Part shown: piece by piece, positions 55,276 through 63,481 of the stretch
How the letters are laid out: each line of letters starts with the position of its first letter
Numbering within the stretch: position 1 is the first letter of the stretch
Source of the DNA: Pseudomonadota bacterium
GTDB taxonomy: Bacteria; Pseudomonadota; Gammaproteobacteria; Steroidobacterales; Steroidobacteraceae
Direction of reading: 5' to 3'
Length of the DNA: 64,000 bases
NCBI GenBank assembly: GCA_018241445.1
Contig: JAFEDT010000009.1
Span: 1-64,000, forward strand
Made by a program: the position numbers and the translations under genes
Notes under the pieces: generated by a model
The model's input: only the letters and a program-made list of their open reading frames with translations
What the model was told of the DNA's origin: nothing
Databases searched by the model: none

Positions 55276-57489
55276 CTAATTAGCGGCGACGTTCAGGCCC
55301 TCGCGGATGATCTTCGGGGTGATGAAGATCATCAGCTCGTCCTTGTCATCCTTGCGGATGGTGTTCTTGAACAGGTGTCCCAGCACCGGGATATCGCCCA
55401 GGTAGGGCACCTTGGTGTCGTCACGACGCTGCTGGGTCTGCAGCACGCCACCCAGCACCACGGTCTGGCCGTCGTTGACCAGCACCTGGGTGTTGATCTC
55501 GCGGGTGTTGATCGAGGGCACGTTGACGCCGCCGGAGGCCACGACCACGGTGCCGACGCTGTCGTCGCGCACGTCCAGGTCCAGGATGATGCGGCTGTCG
55601 GGCGTGATGTGCGGGGTCACCTTGAGCGACAGCACCGCCTTCTTGAACTGGATGGTGGTGGCGCCGCTGGAGGCCGACTGCTGGTAGGGGATTTCCACAC
55701 CCTGCTCGATGACCGCCTCCTTCTGGTTGGCGGTGATCACGCGCGGCGTGGAGATGATGTTGGCCTTGGTCTCCGCCTGGGCCGCCGACAGCTCCAGGTC
55801 CACCATGAAGTTGGCGCCCAGCAGGCCGAGAGCGAACGAGCCGGCCGGGTTGCTGACCGGCAGGTTGACGTTGTAGCGGTTGGCGGCAGCCGGGATGCCG
55901 TAAGTCGCCAGCGGCACCGCCGCCGGCGCGGTGCCGGCCGGCAGCTGCGCATTCTGGTTGATGACCGTGTTGCGGGCATTCTGGCCGGTGATGAAGGTGT
56001 TACCCATGGTGTCGACACCGGCCGCGGTACCCGTGGTGCTGTACAGCGACTGGCCGTTGTTCTGCCAGCCGGTGAAGCCGAAGCGCGCGCCCAGGTCGCG
56101 CTCGAAGTCGTTGTTGACGATGACGATACGCGCCTCGATCTGCACCTGGCGCACCGGGATGTCGAGCGTGGCCACCAGGCGGCGGATGTCGCCCAGACGG
56201 TCGGCCGTGTCCTGCAACAACAGGGTGTTGGTGCGCTCATCGACCGCCACGCTGCCGCGTGCCGACAGCAGCGAGTTGTTCTGCGTCTTGATCAGCGCCG
56301 CCATGTCGGCGGCCTTGGCGTAGTTGACCTGCAGGTACTCGGAGCGCAGCGGCGCCAGTTCCTGCACGTCCTTGCGCGCGGCCAGCTCGGCCTTCTCGCG
56401 CGCCGCCAGTTCCGCCTGCGGCGCCACGATGATCACGTTGTCCTGCTTGCGCTTGTCCAGGCCCTTGGTGCGCAGCACGATGTCCAGCGCCTGGTCCCAC
56501 GGCACGTTCTGCAACCGCAGCGTGACGTTGCCGGTGACCGAGTCACTGACCACGATGTTCTGGCCGCTGGCGTCCGCCAGCAGCTGCAGCACCGCGCGGG
56601 TCTCGATGTCCTGGAAGTTGAGCGTCAGGCGCTCGCCGGTGTACACCGGCTTGTCCTCCTGGGCGGCCGCGACCTTGCGGCGCGGCGCGATCTCCACCAC
56701 GTACTGGTCGTCGCTCTGGTAGGCGAGCTGCTCAAAGTCGCCGGTGGCGTTGATGGCGATGCGTGAGCCGCTGCCGACGCGCGTGACGTCGAAACTGCTG
56801 ACCGGCGTGCCGAAGTCGGTGGCGTCGTAGCGGCGCATCAGGTTGGCGGGCAGGCCGGCGTCGGCGAAGTCCACCACGATCTGGTTGCCCAGCTGGTGCA
56901 GGTTGATGCGCGTATGCGGATCGGACAGCCGCACCACGACGCGGCCCGCACCATCGGCGCCGCGGCGGAAGTCGATGGAACGCAGGTCGTGCCCGCCGGC
57001 CGTGGCGGCGCTGCGCGTGCTGCCGGAGCTGGCGGCCGCGCCGGCCGGGGCCGCGGCAGCGCTGCCGGGGCTGCCGGCGCTGCCGAGGGTCACCACCACG
57101 TTGTTGCCGTCGACGCGGGTGTCATACGGCACCATGTGGTCCAGGTTCATCACCAGCCGGGTGCGGTCCTTGGTCTCGGCGGCCAGGATGGTGTCCAGGC
57201 CGGAGGCGTGCACGTCGATGCGTCGCGACGGCAGTGCCAGCGTGGTGCCGGGCAGGTCGAAGGAGATGCGCGCCGGATTGTCGATGGTGAACGACAGCGG
57301 CTGCGGGGCGGCGCCCGAGAGGCGCATGGTGACCTGCAGCTGCTGTCCCGGCAGGGGCTGCACGTCGATGGCCTGCAGCGCGAGCTGCTGGGCATACGCC
57401 GGTACCCCCGCACACAGTCCGAGGATTCCCGCGGCCACGAGCCAGGCGGTGGCACCGCGCAGGCGATTGATCAGGCTAGACGCATGCAT
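55276..57489 (-). CDS. pilQ: Type IV pilus secretin
   Basis: 737 residues of the outer-membrane channel of type IV pili. After a signal peptide (LVAAGILGLCAGVPAYA-QQ) there are two AMIN domains (~25-290, e.g. PQPLSFTIDNPARISFDLPG), STN/N1 modules (LTLNFQDIETRAVLQLLADA near 305, EYLQVNYAKAADMAALI), and the secretin core (~450-735) with SVGTVVVASGGVNVPSINTR and NDGQTVVLGGVLQTQQRRD. The frame allows ATG 57513, but ATG 57489 has GGAG eight bases upstream. It ends the pilMNOPQ unit. Confidence 0.96.
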   Translation of the reverse strand: MHASSLINRLRGATAWLVAAGILGLCAGVPAYAQQLALQAIDVQPLPGQQLQVTMRLSGAAPQPLSFTIDNPARISFDLPGTTLALPSRRIDVHASGLDTILAAETKDRTRLVMNLDHMVPYDTRVDGNNVVVTLGSAGSPGSAAAAPAGAAASSGSTRSAATAGGHDLRSIDFRRGADGAGRVVVRLSDPHTRINLHQLGNQIVVDFADAGLPANLMRRYDATDFGTPVSSFDVTRVGSGSRIAINATGDFEQLAYQSDDQYVVEIAPRRKVAAAQEDKPVYTGERLTLNFQDIETRAVLQLLADASGQNIVVSDSVTGNVTLRLQNVPWDQALDIVLRTKGLDKRKQDNVIIVAPQAELAAREKAELAARKDVQELAPLRSEYLQVNYAKAADMAALIKTQNNSLLSARGSVAVDERTNTLLLQDTADRLGDIRRLVATLDIPVRQVQIEARIVIVNNDFERDLGARFGFTGWQNNGQSLYSTTGTAAGVDTMGNTFITGQNARNTVINQNAQLPAGTAPAAVPLATYGIPAAANRYNVNLPVSNPAGSFALGLLGANFMVDLELSAAQAETKANIISTPRVITANQKEAVIEQGVEIPYQQSASSGATTIQFKKAVLSLKVTPHITPDSRIILDLDVRDDSVGTVVVASGGVNVPSINTREINTQVLVNDGQTVVLGGVLQTQQRRDDTKVPYLGDIPVLGHLFKNTIRKDDKDELMIFITPKIIREGLNVAAN

Positions 57490-57513
57490 TGGCGAGACTC
57501 CCTGCTGGACCAT

Positions 57514-58047
57514 TTATTCGTTCAGACCGAGCGCGGCCGGGCGTTCCATGTACCCGCCGAGACTGTCCGGAACGATTTCAACGAGATTGATCCTGGACGG
57601 CGTGATCTGCGTGACCTTGCCTTCGGCCTGCCCCAGGTGATTGCCGACCGACACACGGTGCACCAGGCCATCCTTGGTCTGCACCAGGCCGTACATGTTA
57701 TTGCCAAGGCGCAGCGTGCCGACCATCTTGAGCGTGTCGAGCGAATACTGTTCCAGGAATTCGCGGTTGCGCTTCTGGTCGGGCCGGATGCCGGCCAGGC
57801 CCGCGCCCGAACCGGGGCTGCTGGGCAGGAACGGCGAGCGCAGTTCCGAGGCCGCATAGACGAAGGTCTCGTACGGCTTGATCTCCGGCAGCGGCTCCAC
57901 CCGTCCGCCCGGCTCCTTCTTGGTGTCCTCGATGAAGCGGCTCAGCTCATCGTCGGCGCTGGAGCAGGCGGTGACAGTGACGCAGGCGGCAACAGCCAGC
58001 GCCAGGCACAGCAGGCGCGATCCGCTACGCAGTGACGGTTTGTACAT
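57514..58047 (-). CDS. pilP: Type IV pilus lipoprotein PilP
   Basis: 177 residues. A lipoprotein signal (LALAVAACVTVTAC, Cys near residue 28) anchors it to the inner membrane. The mature protein has the disordered ELSRFIEDTKKEPGGRVEP stretch and a compact C-terminal domain (LDTLKMVGTLRLGNNMYGLV, VHRVSVGNHLGQAEGKVTQI) that contacts PilQ. Its stop (TAA) abuts the alternative pilQ start. PilP links the PilN/PilO complex to the secretin. Confidence 0.96.
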   Translation of the reverse strand: MYKPSLRSGSRLLCLALAVAACVTVTACSSADDELSRFIEDTKKEPGGRVEPLPEIKPYETFVYAASELRSPFLPSSPGSGAGLAGIRPDQKRNREFLEQYSLDTLKMVGTLRLGNNMYGLVQTKDGLVHRVSVGNHLGQAEGKVTQITPSRINLVEIVPDSLGGYMERPAALGLNE

Positions 58048-58074
58048 GGATGATTTCCTTGCGTCCTGAGCGCC

Positions 58075-58737
58075 TCAGCCTGCCGGCCGCGGCCGCTGGA
58101 CGATGTCCTTCTTCTTGTCCGCCTCACCCGCGGCGATTTCGTCCTCGTCGAGGTAGCGGTAGGTCTTGGCTGTCAGCTCCAGCGACAGCTGGTCGTAGGC
58201 ATCCTTGTTGTCGGGTTTGATGTCGATGTCGTGCAGCGTCACGATGCGCGGCAGCGCGGCGATGCCGCTGACGAACTCGCCGAACTGGTGGTAGCTGCCG
58301 GTGAGCCGGATCTTGATCGGCAGTTCGGCGTAGAAGTCCTTCTTCTGTTCCGGCTGCGGCTGGAACAGCTTCTCCTGCAGACCGGCGGCGAGGCCCGTCT
58401 GCGAAATGTCGACCAGCAGGCTCGGCACCTCGGTCTTGCCGGGCAGCTGGCGCAACAGGGCGCCGAAGGAACGGGTGATATCGCCGAGCTGCTGCTTGTA
58501 GACGTCCAGGTTCACCGCCTTGGCGTGCTTGGCGCGGAACTCCTGGCGCAGCTTCTGCTCCTCGGCCTGGCGGCGCTGCAACTCGGGGCGCTGACCGCTG
58601 TCGCTCCACACGAAGAACCAGATGCCCAGCAGCGACAGGACCAGGAAGGTCGCACCGACCACGCCCGCCAGCACCGGCAGCGGCCAGCGGCCGGGGTCGC
58701 GCGGATCCAGTCCACGCAGTTCTTCCAGCAGGTTCAT
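58075..58737 (-). CDS. pilO: Type IV pilus inner-membrane protein PilO
   Basis: 220 residues. One helix (VLAGVVGATFLVLSLLGIWF) near residue 22 is followed by a coiled coil (~50-85, rich in Gln/Glu/Lys) and a periplasmic ferredoxin-like domain (LRQLPGKTEVPSLLVDISQT, GSYHQFGEFVSGIAALPRIV). It pairs with PilN to form the alignment complex. Its ATG overlaps the pilN stop by four bases. Confidence 0.96.
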   Translation of the reverse strand: MNLLEELRGLDPRDPGRWPLPVLAGVVGATFLVLSLLGIWFFVWSDSGQRPELQRRQAEEQKLRQEFRAKHAKAVNLDVYKQQLGDITRSFGALLRQLPGKTEVPSLLVDISQTGLAAGLQEKLFQPQPEQKKDFYAELPIKIRLTGSYHQFGEFVSGIAALPRIVTLHDIDIKPDNKDAYDQLSLELTAKTYRYLDEDEIAAGEADKKKDIVQRPRPAG

Positions 58738-59342
58738 CGGGAAGCCTCCAGGCTCGCCTTGCGGACCGCGCGGTTCTTCGGGCCGGAGCCGTCATCCAGC
58801 GGCGCCGCCGATATCTGGTCGGCGGTCAGGGTAAAGCTGGATCCGGGACCGGAGCCCTTGTTGGTCTGCACCACTTCCAGGCCCGGGTTGCGCAGCCACT
58901 GCGAGCCGTCGATGTTGCGCATGAAAGAAGAGACACGCGTACTGGACTGCGCCACACCGTCAAACTTCAGCTTGGTGCCGGTCTCCTTGACTGCGGTCAG
59001 GTACACGCCCTCGGGCAGGGTGCGCACGATCTCGTCGAACACGTGCACGATCTCCGGCCGCGAACGCTGCAGCTTCTCGATGATCTCCATGCGCGCGATG
59101 AACTTCTGCTTGGCGCTCTCGAGGTTGTTGATCTCCTCGATCTGCTTGTCGAGCAGCTTGATCTGCGCGCGCAACTGGTCGTTGCGGTGCTGTTGGGCGT
59201 CGATCCATGAGCCGTACAGCAGGTAGACGGCAAAGGCCGCCACACCCGCCGCCGCGGCCGCGGCGCCCAGGGCCACCATGAACTGGAGCTTGCGCTCCTT
59301 GCGTTTGCTCTCCCGGTGCGGGAGCAGGTTAATGCGCGGCAT
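58734..59342 (-). CDS. pilN: Type IV pilus inner-membrane protein PilN
   Basis: 202 residues. The N-terminus MPRINLLPHRESKRKERK is the conserved cytoplasmic INLLP motif that binds PilM. A helix (LGAAAAAAGVAAFAVYLLYG) follows, then a coiled coil (~50-95) and a fold like PilO (LPEGVYLTAVKETGTKLKFD). The C-terminus is about 15 residues longer than usual (SGPKNRAVRKASLEASR). Its ATG shares one base with the pilM stop. Confidence 0.96.
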   Translation of the reverse strand: MPRINLLPHRESKRKERKLQFMVALGAAAAAAGVAAFAVYLLYGSWIDAQQHRNDQLRAQIKLLDKQIEEINNLESAKQKFIARMEIIEKLQRSRPEIVHVFDEIVRTLPEGVYLTAVKETGTKLKFDGVAQSSTRVSSFMRNIDGSQWLRNPGLEVVQTNKGSGPGSSFTLTADQISAAPLDDGSGPKNRAVRKASLEASR

Positions 59343-60406
59343 CAGTCAAAGCTCCGCAGGGCAAGGCCACAGGCCGTCAGCAGGGCCGTGGCGTCGCGTT
59401 GCACCGCCTGCGCCTTGGAGCGCGAGGACAGCTTCATCTGGCCGAGCGGGTCGCCCTTCTCGGCGGCAATACCGACGCGGCTGGCAATAACCTCCGCGAC
59501 GCCCGGAATGTTGGCGCAGCCGCCGCACACCAGGATCTTCTCCGGCTGTTCGCGGCCCGAGCCGGAAGCCAGGTAGAACTGCAGCGAGCGGCTGACCTGC
59601 TGGGTCATGTCGTCGATGAACGGGTCGAGGACTTCCGACTGGTAGTTGCCCGGCAGCCCGCCCTCTTTCTTGGCGCGCCCGGCCTCCTCCATCGCCAGCC
59701 CGTAGGTGCGCATGATCTCCTCGGTGAGCTGCTGGCCGCCGAAGGCGAAGTCGCGCGTGTACACGACCTTGAGATTGCGCAGCACGCTGAAGGTGGTGCT
59801 GCTGGCGCCGAAGTCCACCACCGCGATGCTGCGGTCGACGCCGCCGTCGGGCATCTGGTGCGTCATCAGCTTGCAGGCATTCTCCAGCGCGAAGGCCTCG
59901 ACATCGACGATGCGCGCGGTCAGGCCCGCGGCCTTGACCGCGGCCTGGCGCTGCTCGACGTTCTCGCTGCGCGTGGCCACCAGCAGTACGTCGTGGCTGT
60001 CGGGATCCTTGTCGTTCGGCCCCAGGACCTCGAAGTCGTAGCTGACCTCGTCCATGGGAAAGGGGATGTACTGGTCGGCCTGCATCTCCACCTGCGCCTC
60101 CAGGTCCGCGTTGCGCAGCGAGCGCGGCATCTGGATGACCTTGGTGATCGCGGCGTCGCCGGAGATGGCGACGGCCACCTCTGAGCTGCGCGCCCCGGAG
60201 CGCTTCACAGCGCGGCGGATGGCGTCCCCGACCGCCTCGGCGTCCACGATCGCCTTCTCGTTGATGGCGTTCTGCGGCGTCGGCTCGGCGGCATAGGCCT
60301 CGACCCGGTACTGCCCCCCGGCCATGGCCAGCTCAATGAGCTTTACCGACGAGGTCGTTATGTCAAGTCCAAGCAGCTGGCGGTTCTTGCGTTGGAAGAG
60401 GAACAT
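59342..60406 (-). CDS. pilM: Type IV pilus actin-like protein PilM
   Basis: 354 residues of an FtsA/actin-fold cytoplasmic ATPase-like protein. It has LLGLDITTSSVKLIEL near residue 12 (phosphate 1), IAVVDFGASSTTFSVL near 190 (phosphate 2), and ILVCGGCANIPGVAEVIASR near 295 (adenosine). PilM binds the PilN INLLP tail and couples the alignment complex to the cytoplasmic motors. AAGGA lies eight bases before the ATG. The ribosome site adjoins a hairpin, and a c-di-GMP-I riboswitch heads the ~430-nt leader. Confidence 0.96.
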   Translation of the reverse strand: MFLFQRKNRQLLGLDITTSSVKLIELAMAGGQYRVEAYAAEPTPQNAINEKAIVDAEAVGDAIRRAVKRSGARSSEVAVAISGDAAITKVIQMPRSLRNADLEAQVEMQADQYIPFPMDEVSYDFEVLGPNDKDPDSHDVLLVATRSENVEQRQAAVKAAGLTARIVDVEAFALENACKLMTHQMPDGGVDRSIAVVDFGASSTTFSVLRNLKVVYTRDFAFGGQQLTEEIMRTYGLAMEEAGRAKKEGGLPGNYQSEVLDPFIDDMTQQVSRSLQFYLASGSGREQPEKILVCGGCANIPGVAEVIASRVGIAAEKGDPLGQMKLSSRSKAQAVQRDATALLTACGLALRSFD

Positions 60407-60416
60407 TTTTATTTCC

Positions 60417-60440
60417 TTTTCAGGACATTACGCCTGAAAA
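60417..60440 (-). promoter_or_regulatory. Hairpin abutting the pilM ribosome binding site
   Basis: On the minus strand TTTTCAGG-N8-CCTGAAAA forms a perfect 8-bp stem. The 3' arm supplies the first A's of AAAAGGAAA, the pilM Shine-Dalgarno region, so folding would restrict ribosome access. It is a candidate translational platform for the upstream riboswitch. Confidence 0.5.
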
Positions 60441-60496
60441 TGACCGCCCCGGTTTAAAGTCTGGGACACTATATATCAGCGCAAAGTTAAATAGAA

Positions 60497-60512
60497 CGTG
60501 AGGAGCCTCACG
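60497..60512 (-). terminator. Possible terminator hairpin in the pilM leader
   Basis: CGTGAGG-CT-CCTCACG on the minus strand is a short perfect inverted repeat followed by TTCTATTTAAC. The tract is T-rich but interrupted. It lies about 90 bases before pilM and may be a weak premature terminator under riboswitch control. A TATATA box follows at about 60472-60477, a possible second promoter. Confidence 0.35.
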
Positions 60513-60736
60513 GAACGACGCGATGGCGCCCGAGGAAACGCCGCGGACGCGAGCGTCATCACGGCCGGCGCGCACGGCGCGCGGCGCGGGAGGTGAAAGT
60601 GAATTTCTGTCCAAGCGTTCTCCACTGGAGACGCATTGGCTTCCGGCGCACCTGGGTACGGTGCCGCGCGGGGTCGATCGGATCGAAGCTTGCGAGCGCT
60701 ACCCGTGCCCTGCGAGCGGCAAAAGTGCGTTAACGT

Positions 60737-60830
60737 TCGAACCGGCAACCCCGCTGTCGTAGGTACGTCGACCCGTAGACCGGAGGCTTTGCGTCCCCAC
60801 CTTTCGGTGAGTTTGCCCTGCAGTGTCGGA
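60737..60830 (-). ncRNA. Cyclic di-GMP-I riboswitch (GEMM-I) heading pilMNOPQ
   Basis: Read on the minus strand, the conserved blocks occur in order. They are CAGGGCAAAC; stem P2 CACC-GAAA-GGTG with its GAAA tetraloop; then GGGACGCAAAGCC with CTCCGG directly after it (the near-invariant junction); a P3 arm; and AGCGGGGTTGCCGG closing the core. Every block matches the Vibrio Vc2-type class I aptamer closely. The RNA lies in the 5' leader of pilM, 330 bases before its ATG, so c-di-GMP should set type IV pilus alignment-complex expression. Whether binding turns it on or off cannot be read from sequence. The aptamer DNA reaches into the start region of divergent mrcA. Confidence 0.9.
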
Positions 60831-60837
60831 AGCTACT

Positions 60838-63327
60838 ATGCATAGCCCCTCGGGGGAGCGCAAGCAACGGAGTTGGTTTTCTGTGAAATGGAATTGGTTT
60901 CGGCTGGCGGCGGTGGCGCTGGGCAGTGTGATCCTGGTCACATTTCTGGGGGCTTACGCACTGGCGTGCAGTTATATCTACCTGCTGCCGTCGCTGCCGT
61001 CGATCGAATCGATGCGCAACGTCGAGTTGCAGGTGCCGTTGCGCGTCTACACACGCAACGGCGGGCTGATCGCGCAGATCGGCGAGCAGCGGCGCATCCC
61101 GGTCACCTACGAGCAGATCCCGCAGCGGGTCAAACAGGCCTTCCTGGCCGCCGAGGACGAGCGCTTCTTCGCGCATCACGGCATCGACTACTTCGGCGTG
61201 GTGCGCGCGGTGCTGATCGACTTCGTATCCGGCGACAAGACACAGGGCGCCAGCACCATCACGATGCAGGCGGCGCGCAACATGTTCCTGACACTGGACA
61301 AGACCTATCGCCGCAAGCTGCAGGAGACTTTCGTCACCTACCGCATGGAGAACGAGTTCACCAAGCCGGAGATTTTCGGCCTGTACCTGAACGTCATCTT
61401 CTTCGGCCAGCGCGCCTACGGCGTCGCTGCCGCGGCCGAGACCTTCTTCGGCAAGACCCTCGGACAGCTCGACGTGGCGGAGGCGGCCACCATTGCCGGC
61501 ATTCCCAAGGCGCCGTCGCGCTTCAACCCGATCGTCGATCCGCAGGCAGCCACCGCGCGGCGCGCCTACGTGCTGCGGCGCATGCGCGAGCTCGGTTACA
61601 TCGACGCCGCCACCGCCGAGGCCGCCAACCGTGAGCCGATGCAGGCGCGCGCCCACGCGCCGCTGTACGAGGTGGAAGCCCCGTACGTGGCGGAGATGGC
61701 GCGGCTGGAGCTGCGCCAGCGCTTCGGGGCCGGCGCCGAGAGTTCCGGTTACAAGGTCTACACCACGCTCGACGGGCGATTGCAGGCGGCCGCCAACACC
61801 GCGGTGCGCACCGGGCTGGTGGACTACGATCGCCGCCACGGCTGGCGCGGTCCGGCCGGGCATGTCGATCTGCCGGCCCACGGCGAGCCGGACTACGACG
61901 ACCTGGTCGACGAATACAGCGCGATCGGCAACCTGCAGCCCGCGGTGGTCGAGTCGGTGAGCGGGCGCGACGCGCGCGCCTGGGTCAAGTCCGTCGGCCA
62001 GGTCAGCATGGAGTGGCAGGGCATGTCCTGGGCGCGGCGCCAGGTGCGCGACTCGGTCGGCCCCGCCCCGAGGGACGCGGCGCAGATCCTCGCGCGCGGC
62101 GACGTGGTGTACGTGATGGCCGACGGCGCGGGCCACGCGCAGCTGGCCCAGGTGCCGGAGGCACAGTCGGCGCTGGTGGCGCTGGATCCCAACGACGGCA
62201 GCATCGTCGCGCTGGTCGGCGGCTTCGACTACTTCGCCAACAAGTACAACCGGGTCACGCAGGCGCGGCGCCTGCCCGGTTCGGGCTTCAAGCCGTTCCT
62301 GTATTCCGCGGCGCTGGAGAACGGCTTCACCCCGGCCAGCGTGATCCTGGATGCGCCGATCGTGCTGGAGGGCACCGGCAGCGAGGACTCGTGGCGGCCG
62401 GAGAATTTCGAACGCGAGTTCGGCGGCCCGACGCGGCTGCGCGATGCGCTGGTGTATTCGCGCAACCTGGTGTCGATCCGCATCCTCAAGGAACTCGGCA
62501 TCCCCACGGTGATCAACTACGCGGCACGCTTCGGCTTCGATCCGCGCAGCATGCCGCACGACCTGACACTGGCACTGGGTACCCTGGCGGTGACGCCCCT
62601 CGACCTGGCCGCCGGCTACGCCGTGTTCGCCAACGGTGGTTACCGGGTGACGCCCTACTTCATCGATCGCATCGAGGACGCCGCCGGGCAGGTGGTGTGG
62701 CGCGCCGCGCCGCGGCGGGCGTGCAGCGACTGCGCCGACAGCGCCCCAGCGGAGGCGGGCGCGGTGGCGGTCGCCGATCGCACCACGGCGGGTGCAGCCG
62801 TGCCGGGCGGTGCGGGCGCCGCGCCGGCGCAGCCGCTGCCGGCGCCGCGCGTCATCTCGGCGCAGAACGACTACCTGATGACCGACATGATGGCGGACGT
62901 GATCCGCCGCGGCACCGGGCGGCGGGCACTGGTACTCGGGCGCAGCGACATCGCCGGCAAGACCGGAACCACCAACGACGCCAGGGACACCTGGTTCAAC
63001 GGCTTCACCCCCAACCTGGAGGCCACGGTATGGGTTGGCTTCGACCAGGAGCGCTCGCTGGGCGAGGCCGAGGAAGGCGCGCGCACCGCGCTGCCGATCT
63101 GGATCCAGTTCATGCGGGAGGCATTGAAGGGCGTGCCCGAGCAGCGCCGGCCGATGCCCGATGGCATCGTGCAGTTGCGCATATCCGCGGAAACCGGCGC
63201 CGTGGTGGGCGCCGAGAACCCGGAGGGCATCCCCGAGATCTTCATGGCCAACCACCTGCCGGTGGCGCATGAGGGTGATGCGAACAGCCAGGGGTCTCCC
63301 CAGGCGGGCGGCGAACCTATCTTTTGA
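60838..63327 (+). CDS. mrcA: Penicillin-binding protein 1A (bifunctional)
   Basis: About 829 residues. A cytoplasmic tail and one helix (LAAVALGSVILVTFLGAYAL) precede a glycosyltransferase domain (catalytic Glu in AAEDERFFAHHGID near residue 100; QGASTITMQAARN; KTYRRKLQE). An OB-like insert follows, then a transpeptidase domain with SGFK near 483 (Ser nucleophile), YSRN near 540 and KTGTT near 705. It polymerises and cross-links peptidoglycan. ATG 60838 has GGAAG upstream; GTG 60823 is possible but overlaps riboswitch DNA. It is divergent from pilM, a conserved order. Confidence 0.95.
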   Translation: MHSPSGERKQRSWFSVKWNWFRLAAVALGSVILVTFLGAYALACSYIYLLPSLPSIESMRNVELQVPLRVYTRNGGLIAQIGEQRRIPVTYEQIPQRVKQAFLAAEDERFFAHHGIDYFGVVRAVLIDFVSGDKTQGASTITMQAARNMFLTLDKTYRRKLQETFVTYRMENEFTKPEIFGLYLNVIFFGQRAYGVAAAAETFFGKTLGQLDVAEAATIAGIPKAPSRFNPIVDPQAATARRAYVLRRMRELGYIDAATAEAANREPMQARAHAPLYEVEAPYVAEMARLELRQRFGAGAESSGYKVYTTLDGRLQAAANTAVRTGLVDYDRRHGWRGPAGHVDLPAHGEPDYDDLVDEYSAIGNLQPAVVESVSGRDARAWVKSVGQVSMEWQGMSWARRQVRDSVGPAPRDAAQILARGDVVYVMADGAGHAQLAQVPEAQSALVALDPNDGSIVALVGGFDYFANKYNRVTQARRLPGSGFKPFLYSAALENGFTPASVILDAPIVLEGTGSEDSWRPENFEREFGGPTRLRDALVYSRNLVSIRILKELGIPTVINYAARFGFDPRSMPHDLTLALGTLAVTPLDLAAGYAVFANGGYRVTPYFIDRIEDAAGQVVWRAAPRRACSDCADSAPAEAGAVAVADRTTAGAAVPGGAGAAPAQPLPAPRVISAQNDYLMTDMMADVIRRGTGRRALVLGRSDIAGKTGTTNDARDTWFNGFTPNLEATVWVGFDQERSLGEAEEGARTALPIWIQFMREALKGVPEQRRPMPDGIVQLRISAETGAVVGAENPEGIPEIFMANHLPVAHEGDANSQGSPQAGGEPIF
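60839..60867 (-). promoter_or_regulatory. Candidate promoter for the riboswitch-pilM transcript
   Basis: TTGCTT (60862-60867), a 17-bp spacer and TATGCA (60839-60844) on the minus strand would start transcription near 60832, right at the aptamer. The -10 is weak. The promoter lies inside the first codons of mrcA. Confidence 0.4.
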
Positions 63328-63331
63328 TGGC

Positions 63332-63361
63332 GCTGGATCCGGGCATCGTGCCCGGCCCAGC
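63332..63361. terminator. Hairpin after mrcA
   Basis: GCTGG-AT-CCGGGCA-TCG-TGCCCGG-C-CCAGC folds into a long GC stem, starting five bases after the mrcA stop. With the next hairpin it likely ends the mrcA transcript. Confidence 0.6.
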
Positions 63362-63363
63362 GC

Positions 63364-63397
63364 GCGTCCGGCAAAAAGCGTGGTTTTTGCCGGACGC
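63364..63397. terminator. Large terminator-like hairpin after mrcA
   Basis: A perfect 14-bp inverted repeat (GCGTCCGGCAAAAA, loop GCGTGG, then the complement) has a run of A on one arm and T on the other. It can act as a terminator stem for mrcA on the plus strand. Confidence 0.65.
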
Positions 63398-63481
63398 TCC
63401 GCCACCTTCGGCGGCGGGGCACGTCCCTGTGCCTGGGCGATGGGGCTCATCACGCGTGGCTGCCGCGAGGACCATACTTCG

